Below are positions 7,888 to 13,501 of a stretch of 13,501 nt of DNA, piece after piece. Under the pieces are notes generated by a model. The model searched no databases, was not told the origin of the DNA, and worked only from the letters and a program-made list of their open reading frames with translations. The position numbers were made by a program, and so were the translations under genes. This DNA comes from DATCVR01 sp036566745 (lineage in GTDB: Bacteria; Actinomycetota; Actinomycetes; Jiangellales; Jiangellaceae), in contig DATCVR010000413.1 in assembly GCA_036566745.1 (NCBI GenBank), positions 1-13,501 of the forward strand, in the 5' to 3' direction. The stretch's first letter is position 1. Each line of letters starts with the position of its first letter.

Positions 7888-8156
7888 CTGTCCAGCCTAT
7901 GCGGGGACACCGACACCGATCGACGGGTCGGCCGGCCGGCGCCGCCGATGCTTCCGGTCAGACCTCGATGACATGTCATGACATTTCTGTCAGCAGCCGG
8001 ACTCTCACCTGAGCCGACGCATTGAGGAAGATATCCGACAGGTCATGGAAAGCGAATAGCCAATGATCGCCGCACGATCCGAAACAACAGTGCGGGCCGA
8101 TCTTCGCTGCTACGTTCGATCATCATAAATCGCCGAGAACAGGAGGCCGATTACCC
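7888..8156. promoter_or_regulatory. Divergent uvrC / TM_helix-gene regulatory region
   Basis: This 269-bp non-coding stretch lies between two divergent genes and is AT-richer on its right half than the flanking genes. It holds the TAGGCT box next to the uvrC GTG (7894-7899, minus), a GC-rich palindrome GCCGGCCGGC at 7931-7940, the TGACA/TGTCA half-site array at 7969-7992, and a strong ribosome binding site AGGAGG at 8141-8146 for the plus-strand gene. A -10-like CATAAAT at 8124-8130 or TACGTT at 8111-8116 could serve the plus-strand gene, but no convincing -35 is visible. No ORF or RNA gene was seen here. Confidence 0.5.
7969..7992. promoter_or_regulatory. Candidate operator: four alternating TGACA/TGTCA half-sites
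   Basis: TGACA (7969-7973), TGTCA (7974-7978), TGACA (7979-7983) and TGTCA (7988-7992) follow one another. The first three give two overlapping perfect palindromes: TGACATGTCA (7969-7978) and ATGTCATGACAT (7973-7984). The fourth half-site is set off by the spacer TTTC. This dyad-rich arrangement is what a dimeric transcription factor bound in tandem would use. It lies 82 bp from the uvrC start and 165 bp from the plus-strand start, so it could act on either. The regulator is unknown; no regulator gene lies next to it. Confidence 0.5.
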
Positions 8157-8963
8157 GTGATGCCGCGCAATGTTGATTTCGTCGACCAGCTGGTCGATTC
8201 GTTCGCCCAATGGGGCAGCGACATCGGCCGATTCCTGCCCAAGTTGATCGTCGCCTTGCTGTTGCTGCTGGTGGGCCACTGGATTGCGAAGTGGGTCCGG
8301 CGGCTGCTCACCGCTGGTCTGACCAAGCTCGGGGCCGGCCGGCTCACCGAAGCGGCCGGTTTGGAGGGGACGCTTCGCCAGGCCGGAACGTCGGGGGTGG
8401 CGATCCTCGGTCAGGTGGCCTATTTCCTGATTCTCCTGATCTTCATCCAGATCGCGGCCGAGGTGCTCGGTATCGACCAGCTCACGACGATGCTCAACCA
8501 ATTGATCGCCTACCTGCCGTTGGTGCTGGTGGCTCTGCTGGTGCTGTTCGTCGCTGTGGCCATCGCGAACTGGGCCGCGCGCGTGGTGCGGCCATTCGCC
8601 GAGAGCCGGGGCGTCGGCTGGGTGTCCACGCTCGTGCGCGTGGGCATCATCGTGGTCGGAGTGCTCGCTGTCCTCGACACGCTCAACTTCGCGCCGTCGG
8701 TGACGTCGAAGATCGAGAACACGCTGTTGCAGTACCTCCCGCTCTCGGTGCTCGTGGCCGCCACGATCGCCTTCGGCATCGGGGGCATCGACACCGCGAA
8801 GCAGTGGTGGGCCAAGCTGTCGCCGCGCAACGTCGACGAGGCGTGGGCGCCGGGCGGCACAGCCGGTGGCGAGACGGGTACCTACGGCGCGGGGACATCG
8901 GATCCGGGAACGTACCGAACGGACCCACCCACCACTGAGCCTCCCGAGCCGGACACCTACTGA
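8157..8963 (+). CDS. TM_helix-repeat (CmpX-like, mechanosensitive-channel-related) membrane protein
   Basis: The 268-residue protein has five hydrophobic segments, at about 26-46, 80-105, 117-140, 155-175 and 191-212. They are arranged as repeats of the conserved TM-helix domain found in CmpX-like proteins and at the N-terminus of some small-conductance mechanosensitive channels. Typical pieces are KLIVALLLLLVGHWIAKWVRRLL, LEGTLRQAGTSGVAILGQVAYFLILLIF, and LPLSVLVAATIAFGIGGIDTAKQWW. The soluble MscS beta domain that would follow the pore helix is absent; the protein instead ends in a Pro/Thr/Gly tail (229-268). Channel activity is therefore not shown. Start: GTG 8157 (followed at once by ATG 8160) with a perfect AGGAGG at 8141-8146, ten bases upstream. 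It converges on the minus-strand TIKI-like frame, which runs 281 bp antisense into its 3' end. Confidence 0.82.
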   Translation: MMPRNVDFVDQLVDSFAQWGSDIGRFLPKLIVALLLLLVGHWIAKWVRRLLTAGLTKLGAGRLTEAAGLEGTLRQAGTSGVAILGQVAYFLILLIFIQIAAEVLGIDQLTTMLNQLIAYLPLVLVALLVLFVAVAIANWAARVVRPFAESRGVGWVSTLVRVGIIVVGVLAVLDTLNFAPSVTSKIENTLLQYLPLSVLVAATIAFGIGGIDTAKQWWAKLSPRNVDEAWAPGGTAGGETGTYGAGTSDPGTYRTDPPTTEPPEPDTY

Positions 8964-9762
8964 CATCTCTACCGAGCGAGCGCACGGTGGGGCCTGGCGG
9001 CGGCGGCGTCCAGGCCCCAGCCGGTCGCAGTTCGAGCACGTCCTGGCCACCGAATGCCGGCACCTCGGCGACAACCTTCTCGAAATGGGGTGCGCCGAGC
9101 AGCGCGCACACGTTCCGCCCCTCGGCAATGTTCTCTCGGATGAGGAACGCGGCGTGCGCGTCGCGACGGCGGTTGGACGCCTCCGCCACCTGCTGCACGT
9201 CGCTCAACACCGGCACACCTGAGATCACGTCCGTGGTCTCCCGCAAGAGGAAATCTTCATCGCGCGGCCCGAAGGCACCGGAGAACGGCCGCTCCGGATA
9301 GAGACTCTCATAGACGTCGGCGAAGTGGTCGAGGGCGTCGACCGAGCCGGGGACCATGAAACTGAAGTGATCGACGACCCTGCGGAGGTGCGCTCGTTGA
9401 TCGGGTCGATGACCTGCCTGTGCGCGCAGCCCTTGCGGGATCTGCCGTAGTACGTAATAGGCGAACACGCAGTCCCGGTCGTGTTCCCCGAGCAGCGCCG
9501 CTACCTGGGCGCGCTGATCCTCCTCGAGTGAGGCCACCGGGACTTCGCGCTCGTCGGCCACCCAGGTCACCCAGATCATCTCCCCACCTTCGGACGACAT
9601 CGCTTCCCGCTCGGTGGCCACCGTCAGGCGACGCCTGCGGCCCTCGACGAGAAGCATCCGCTCTGTTCCTTGCGTCTCCTCGAGCCAGGCGTGCACGTGA
9701 CGCCTCAGCTCGACGGACCGATCGTCGTCCGGATCAGTGATGTGAGCGGTGCCGACGAACAT
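8683..9762 (-). CDS. Putative TIKI/TraB-superfamily protein (possibly frameshifted at both ends)
   Basis: The ORF has 359 codons, but only about the first 248 residues (9762 to about 9019) look like protein. They open with FVGTAH (G4, H7), then MLLVEG with Glu40, later NRRRDAHAAFLIRENIAEG (R200/D201) and VCALLGAPHF (G223, H226). A GxxH on the first strand, a Glu on the second, an Arg-Asp helix and a second GxxH are the signature of the TIKI/TraB/EreA/ChaN superfamily. Those proteins include metal-dependent proteases and esterases as well as members of unknown activity. After ELRPAGAW the frame becomes Pro/Arg/Ser-rich and runs antisense through the end of the convergent membrane-protein gene. 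A one-base shift there would end it at a TAG at 8971-8969. Upstream of ATG 9762 the frame stays open to 9834 and reads plausibly, so the true N-terminus may be further up. Substrate unknown. Confidence 0.5.
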   Translation of the reverse strand: MFVGTAHITDPDDDRSVELRRHVHAWLEETQGTERMLLVEGRRRRLTVATEREAMSSEGGEMIWVTWVADEREVPVASLEEDQRAQVAALLGEHDRDCVFAYYVLRQIPQGLRAQAGHRPDQRAHLRRVVDHFSFMVPGSVDALDHFADVYESLYPERPFSGAFGPRDEDFLLRETTDVISGVPVLSDVQQVAEASNRRRDAHAAFLIRENIAEGRNVCALLGAPHFEKVVAEVPAFGGQDVLELRPAGAWTPPPPGPTVRSLGRDVSRCPAREAQWWVGPFGTFPDPMSPRRRYPSRHRLCRPAPTPRRRCAATAWPTTASRCRCPRCRRRSWRPRAPRAGGTATACSRSSTSPTARS

Positions 9763-10172
9763 GCTGCCGGTCGCCTTGACCAGCTTGTGGGGAGCCGGTG
9801 GGAGTCGATGCGCCGCAGTCGCACGGTCGGGGGGTCAGCTGGCTCTGGCTGTGCCGCATGGCGGGGCACCAGGTCAGCTACCAGTGGCACGGAGTTGTCC
9901 GCGTGTTCGCCCAGTTCCTTGATCGTGCCGGCGATCGCGTCGACGATGCCCTCGCAGGCACGCTGGAGCGCACCCCGTCGGTGTTCGCCGATCCGTGCGA
10001 TGTCGGCGTGGAGGGGTGCCGAGGGCGCGCCTAGCATCTCGGCAATCCTGGCGACGTGCGCCGCATCGGCCGCCGCGAACGCGTCGAACTGACGCGTGGC
10101 ACGCAGCAACCCCGATCTCAACGTGGCGATCGTCCGCCGGAGGTGTTGAGGGTTCGCCTGATCAAGATCCAC
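9705..10172 (-). CDS. Small helical protein of unknown function, downstream of uvrA
   Basis: No family was recognised. The GTG at 10172 opens a 155-codon frame. Residues about 8-95 are predicted mostly helical and charged (NPQHLRRTIATLRSGLLRATRQFDAFAAADAAHVARIAEML, then IARIGEHRRGALQRACEGIVDAIAGTIKELGEHAD), followed by a Pro-rich stretch (AAQPEPADPP). From about residue 115 the frame turns into an Arg/Ser/Pro/Thr tail that overlaps the next ORF by 58 bp in another frame and looks like out-of-frame reading. The helical part loosely resembles small ESAT-6/WXG100-type proteins but lacks a visible WXG, so this is not claimed. It lies 49 bp after uvrA on the same strand, with a weak ribosome binding site. 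It may be the N-terminal part of the TIKI-like protein, joined by a frameshift at the C-run at 9829-9834. Confidence 0.5.
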   Translation of the reverse strand: MDLDQANPQHLRRTIATLRSGLLRATRQFDAFAAADAAHVARIAEMLGAPSAPLHADIARIGEHRRGALQRACEGIVDAIAGTIKELGEHADNSVPLVADLVPRHAAQPEPADPPTVRLRRIDSHRLPTSWSRRPAACSSAPLTSLIRTTIGPSS

Positions 10173-10205
10173 TGATTCGTTCCGCCTTAGTCGCCGCTGC
10201 GCAGG

Positions 10206-10236
10206 GTGACTGTGCGGCGTCTCACCGCGCAGTCAC
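10206..10236 (-). terminator. Hairpin at the uvrA stop codon, possible terminator
   Basis: Arms 10206-10217 (GTGACTGTGCGG) and 10225-10236 (CCGCGCAGTCAC) pair over 12 positions with one mismatch, which is an A-C pair in the minus-strand transcript. The seven-base loop contains the uvrA stop codon (10222-10224). GC-rich stem strength fits a transcription stop or an mRNA 3'-end stabiliser. There is no T-run after it on the minus strand, so it may reduce rather than abolish read-through into the downstream gene. Confidence 0.45.
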
Positions 10237-13071
10237 GCCCAGGATCTCGCGAAGGAACGAACCGGTGTGGGATGCCTCGACCCCGGCGATCTCCTCCGGC
10301 GTCCCGGTGGCGACGACGGTGCCTCCGCCGGTGCCGCCCTCGGGCCCCATGTCGACGACCCAGTCGGCGGTCTTGACGACGTCGAGATTGTGCTCGATGA
10401 CTACAACCGTGTTGCCCTTGTCGACCAACCCCTGCAGGACCCCGATCAGCTTGCGGATGTCCTCGAAGTGCAGGCCAGTGGTGGGCTCGTCGAGAACGTA
10501 GATGGTGCGACCGGTGGACCGGCGCTGGAGCTCGGAGGCGAGCTTGACGCGCTGGGCCTCTCCCCCGGACAGCGTGGGCGCCGGCTGCCCCAGCCGGACG
10601 TACCCGAGCCCGACGTCGACGAGCGTGCGGAGGTGGCGGGCGATCCGCTCGACCGGCGCGAAGAACTCGACGGCCTCCTCGATCGGCATCTCGAGGACCT
10701 CGGAGATCGTCTTGCCCTTGTAGTGGACCTCGAGCGTCTCGCGGTTGTACCGCGCGCCGTGGCACACCTCGCAGGGGACGTAGACGTCGGGGAGGAAGTT
10801 CATCTCGATCTTGATGGTGCCGTCGCCGCTGCACGCCTCGCAGCGCCCGCCCTTGACGTTGAACGAGAACCGGCCGGGCTGGTAACCCCGGACCTTGGCC
10901 TCCTGGGTCTCGGCGAAGAGCTTGCGGACGTGGTCGAACACACCGGTGTAGGTGGCGGGGTTGCTGCGCGGGGTGCGGCCGATGGGTGACTGGTCGACGT
11001 GGACGACCTTGTCGATCTGGTCCATGCCGTCGATGCGGCGGTGGCGGCCGGGGACGGTGCGGGCACTGTAGACGTGCTTGGCCAGGGACGTGTAGAGGAT
11101 GTCGTTGACCAGCGTGGACTTGCCCGAACCGCTGACGCCGGTGACGGCCACGAACAGCCCGAGCGGGAAGCTCACCGTGACGTCCTTGAGATTGTGCTCG
11201 CGGGCCCCCACCACGGTGACCTGGCGGTCGGTGTCGGGCTTGCGGCGCACCGTGGGCACCTCGATGGACCGCTTGCGCGAGAGATACGCGCCGGTCAGGG
11301 ACTCCTCGGAGCTCAGGAGATCGTCGACAGTGCCGCTCACGACGACCTGCCCGCCGTGTTCGCCCGCGCCGGGGCCGATGTCGACGACCCAGTCGGCGGT
11401 GCGGATGGTGTCTTCGTCGTGCTCGACCACGATGAGGGTGTTGCCGAGGTCGCGCAGCCGCACGAGGGTCTCGATCAGGCGGTGGTTGTCGCGCTGGTGG
11501 AGACCGATCGACGGCTCGTCGAGCACGTACAGCACGCCCACCAGCCCCGACCCGATCTGGGTCGCGAGCCGGATGCGCTGGGCCTCGCCGCCGGCCAGGG
11601 TGGCCGAGGCGCGATCGAGGCTGAGGTAGTCGAGGCCGACGTCGACCAGGAACTGCAACCGTTCGTTGACCTCCTTGAGCACGCGGGCAGCGATCTGCTG
11701 TTCGCGGTCGGAGAGCTGGAGGTCGCGCAGCAGAATGGCGCATTCGCCGATGGGCAGAGCGGCGACGTCGGCGATGCTGCGCCCGCCGACCGTGACGGCG
11801 AGGCTGACCGGCTTGAGCCGACTACCCTGGCACGCCGGGCAGGGCACCTCGCGCATGAACCCTTCGAGGCGCTCGCGGCTGGTGTCGGACTCGGCCTCGG
11901 CATGACGCCGGCGCACCCAGGGGATGACCCCCTCGTAGGTGGTGTAGTACGACCGCTCGCGGCCGTAGCGGTTGCTGTAGCGCACGTGGATCTGGTCGGG
12001 GTAGCCGTTGAGGACGGCGTCGCGCGCCTTGGCCGGCAGCGTCTCGAACGGGGCGTCCATGCGGAAGCCGATGGTGTCGGCCAGCGCCGCGACGATGCGG
12101 ATGAAGTACTCGGTGGTGCCGGCGTTGCCCCACGGGGCGAGCGCGCCGTCCTCGAGGCTGGCCTCGGGATCGGGCACGATCAGCTCGGGGTCGACCTCCA
12201 TCCGGGTGCCGAGGCCGGTGCACTCCGGACACGCGCCGAACGGCGAGTTGAACGAGAACGAGCGCGGCTCGAGCTCCTCGAAGGAGATCTCGTCGTACGG
12301 GCAGTACAGGTGCTCGGAGAACACCCGCTCGCTGTGGGGGTCGTCCTCCGGGAGGTCGACGAACTCGAGGGTGACCAGGCCACCGGACAGGCGCAGCGCG
12401 GTCTCGACGGAGTCGGTGAGGCGGCGCTTGGCGGACTCCTTGACCGAGAGGCGGTCGACCACCACCTCGATGGTGTGCTTCTCCTGCTTCTTCAGCTTCG
12501 GCGGATCGGTGAGCTGGTGGACCACGCCGTCGACCCGCGCCCGGGCATAGCCCTGGCCCTGGAGGGTGCGGAACAGGTCGGTGTACTCGCCCTTGCGCGC
12601 CCGCACGACCGGCGCGAGCACCTGGAACCGCGCGCCTTCGTCGAGTCCGAGGATGTGGTCGACGATGGACTGGGGAGTCTGCCGGCCGATGGGGCGCCCG
12701 CACTGGGGGCAGTGGGGCCGGCCCGCGCGGGCGTAGAGGAGGCGCAGGTAGTCGTAGACCTCGGTGATGGTGCCGACCGTGGAGCGAGGGTTGCGCGAGG
12801 TGGACTTCTGGTCGATCGACACCGCCGGCGAGAGGCCCTCGATGAAGTCGACATCGGGTTTGTCCATCTGGCCGAGGAACTGGCGCGCGTACGCCGAGAG
12901 CGACTCGACATAGCGGCGCTGCCCCTCGGCGAAGATCGTGTCGAAGGCGAGGCTGGACTTGCCCGAACCGGATAGACCGGTGAACACGATGAGACTGTCG
13001 CGGGGCAGATCGAGGTCGATGCTCTTGAGATTGTGCTCCCGAGCTCCGCGCACAGTGAGGCGTTCCGCCAC
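10222..13071 (-). CDS. uvrA: UvrA, excinuclease ABC subunit A
   Basis: UvrA is the dimeric ATPase that finds bulky DNA lesions and loads UvrB in nucleotide excision repair. The 949 residues contain two ABC ATPase modules. The first has Walker A GLSGSGKSS (32-40), signature LAGGEAQRIRLA and Walker B YVLDEPSIGLH. The second has Walker A GVSGSGKST (from 645), signature LSGGEAQRVKLA and YVLDEPTTGLH. The C-terminal zinc finger is complete (Cys744, 747, 767, 770). The first zinc site has Cys257, Cys281 and Cys284, but Asp260 stands where E. coli has the fourth Cys, as in several actinobacterial UvrAs. The start is GTG 13071 with AAGGGA six bases upstream. A TAGCAT on the minus strand at about 13124-13129 could be a -10 box. 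No actinobacterial SOS box was found in the 115 bp upstream. Length matches the family. Confidence 0.98.
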   Translation of the reverse strand: MAERLTVRGAREHNLKSIDLDLPRDSLIVFTGLSGSGKSSLAFDTIFAEGQRRYVESLSAYARQFLGQMDKPDVDFIEGLSPAVSIDQKSTSRNPRSTVGTITEVYDYLRLLYARAGRPHCPQCGRPIGRQTPQSIVDHILGLDEGARFQVLAPVVRARKGEYTDLFRTLQGQGYARARVDGVVHQLTDPPKLKKQEKHTIEVVVDRLSVKESAKRRLTDSVETALRLSGGLVTLEFVDLPEDDPHSERVFSEHLYCPYDEISFEELEPRSFSFNSPFGACPECTGLGTRMEVDPELIVPDPEASLEDGALAPWGNAGTTEYFIRIVAALADTIGFRMDAPFETLPAKARDAVLNGYPDQIHVRYSNRYGRERSYYTTYEGVIPWVRRRHAEAESDTSRERLEGFMREVPCPACQGSRLKPVSLAVTVGGRSIADVAALPIGECAILLRDLQLSDREQQIAARVLKEVNERLQFLVDVGLDYLSLDRASATLAGGEAQRIRLATQIGSGLVGVLYVLDEPSIGLHQRDNHRLIETLVRLRDLGNTLIVVEHDEDTIRTADWVVDIGPGAGEHGGQVVVSGTVDDLLSSEESLTGAYLSRKRSIEVPTVRRKPDTDRQVTVVGAREHNLKDVTVSFPLGLFVAVTGVSGSGKSTLVNDILYTSLAKHVYSARTVPGRHRRIDGMDQIDKVVHVDQSPIGRTPRSNPATYTGVFDHVRKLFAETQEAKVRGYQPGRFSFNVKGGRCEACSGDGTIKIEMNFLPDVYVPCEVCHGARYNRETLEVHYKGKTISEVLEMPIEEAVEFFAPVERIARHLRTLVDVGLGYVRLGQPAPTLSGGEAQRVKLASELQRRSTGRTIYVLDEPTTGLHFEDIRKLIGVLQGLVDKGNTVVVIEHNLDVVKTADWVVDMGPEGGTGGGTVVATGTPEEIAGVEASHTGSFLREILGVTAR

Positions 13072-13186
13072 CAGGTGTCCCTTCTCGATCGTGTCGGTCC
13101 AACAGACGTGATACCCCCAGCGCCATGCTAGGCCGACCCACCGACAAGTTTCGTCGCACGCCGGGTTCCCCGGTCATCGGTCCAGG
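13072..13186 (-). promoter_or_regulatory. Upstream region of uvrA
   Basis: This 115-bp gap separates the debranching-enzyme stop from uvrA. It includes a short GC hairpin at 13161-13173 (CCGGG-TTC-CCCGG), which could mark the end of the upstream transcript. Nearer uvrA, a -10-like TAGCAT lies at about 13124-13129 (minus) without a convincing -35. The ribosome binding site AAGGGA is at 13083-13078. The palindromic CGAAC-N4-GTTCG SOS operator was looked for and not seen. All calls other than the ribosome binding site are weak. Confidence 0.3.
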
Positions 13187-13501
13187 TCAGGAGTCGGATC
13201 GACGCAGCTTTCCAGCCAATCCGCTGAGCTGCCAACCCCCATTGTCCACGGTGACGGTGAGCACATCCGACCCCACCCGCACCCCGCTCACCCGCAGCGG
13301 CAGGTACCGATCCGGCACCGCGGGCGCGACCGAGGCCGACCCGCTGCCCGGCTCCAACCGCAACATACTCCGCATGAAGAGCAGCGGCGCCGCCGACGCC
13401 CACGCCTGCGGTGAGCAGGAGGTCGGATACGGCACCGGCGCGTCGAATTCCGCGCGGTCGAAACCGCTGAACAGCTCGGGCAGTCGATAGCCGAAGCGGG
13501 T
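13187..13501 (-). CDS. Glycogen-debranching-type enzyme (amylo-alpha-1,6-glucosidase-like), C-terminal end
   Basis: The frame is open from the right window edge to a TGA at 13189-13187, giving the last 104 residues of a longer protein. The stretch RFGYRLPELFSGFDR, followed by PVPYPTSCSPQAWASAAPLLFMRSMLRLEP, is the characteristic C-terminal end of the (alpha/alpha)6-barrel in actinobacterial glycogen-debranching N-terminal-domain / amylo-alpha-1,6-glucosidase-type proteins. A short beta-rich tail follows (DRYLPLRVSGVRVGSDVLTVTVDNGGWQLSGL). Such enzymes are expected to act on alpha-glucans or related oligosaccharides in the cytosol, but the catalytic residues lie outside the window, so the exact specificity is not shown. 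It is on the same strand as uvrA, 115 bp upstream, and probably a separate transcript. Confidence 0.82.
   Translation of the reverse strand, partial: TRFGYRLPELFSGFDRAEFDAPVPYPTSCSPQAWASAAPLLFMRSMLRLEPGSGSASVAPAVPDRYLPLRVSGVRVGSDVLTVTVDNGGWQLSGLAGKLRRSDS

Noticed and set aside
5878..7971. Long open frame on the plus strand opposite uvrC
   Set aside because: uvrC is certain on the minus strand; the opposite frame is rich in repeated Asp/Val/Glu/His patterns that mirror its codons and has no recognisable domain.
8151..9128. 325-codon minus-strand frame covering most of the TM_helix gene
   Set aside because: His/Gln/Arg-rich antisense translation without any domain; the plus-strand gene has a perfect ribosome binding site and clear membrane helices.
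10999..12975. Long open frame on the plus strand opposite uvrA
   Set aside because: Same reason: a mirror frame of uvrA with no domain and no ribosome binding site logic.
13072..13186. SOS box upstream of uvrA
   Set aside because: No CGAAC-N4-GTTCG-like palindrome found in the interval.
13125..13490. Plus-strand frame at the right edge
   Set aside because: The minus strand here encodes a recognisable debranching-enzyme C-terminus; the plus frame is a shadow.

Overview
The window is high-GC bacterial chromosome and reads as Actinomycetota. The evidence is dense GC-rich coding, GTG starts, a WhiA sporulation/division regulator, the actinobacterial order uvrC-rapZ-yvcK-whiA-gap, and an actinobacterial-style UvrA. 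No phage, transposase, CRISPR, tRNA or rRNA signal was seen. Most of the window is housekeeping.

Layout from left to right. The 5' part of gap (GAPDH, minus strand) enters at the left edge. A divergent intergenic region follows, then two plus-strand genes: an NfeD-like membrane protein and a flotillin. The flotillin converges on the minus-strand cluster uvrC-rapZ-yvcK-whiA (read right to left, with whiA overlapping yvcK). Between the flotillin and whiA stop codons lies a very strong hairpin with 30-bp perfect arms at about 2713-2798, clearly AT-richer than its surroundings. A 269-bp divergent region, carrying an array of TGACA/TGTCA half-sites, separates uvrC from a plus-strand gene for a five-helix TM_helix/CmpX-like membrane protein. 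That gene converges on two minus-strand reading frames downstream of uvrA: a small helical protein of unknown function, and a protein with the GxxH / R-D / GxxH signature of the TIKI/TraB superfamily. uvrA follows, and the C-terminal end of a glycogen-debranching-type enzyme closes the right edge.

How the genes fit together. UvrA and UvrC are two of the three nucleotide-excision-repair proteins (UvrB is not in the window). RapZ, YvcK and WhiA form the conserved companion set that links cell-envelope/carbon metabolism with the division and sporulation programme. GAPDH normally sits directly downstream of whiA in actinobacteria. Here the oppositely oriented NfeD-flotillin pair, a membrane-microdomain module, sits between them.

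The least ordinary parts are the long hairpin at the flotillin/whiA junction, the possible operator array upstream of uvrC and the membrane-protein gene, and the TIKI-like locus. In that locus the frames overlap at a C-run that matches a -1 slippery heptamer, and the reading frame runs antisense into its convergent neighbour.
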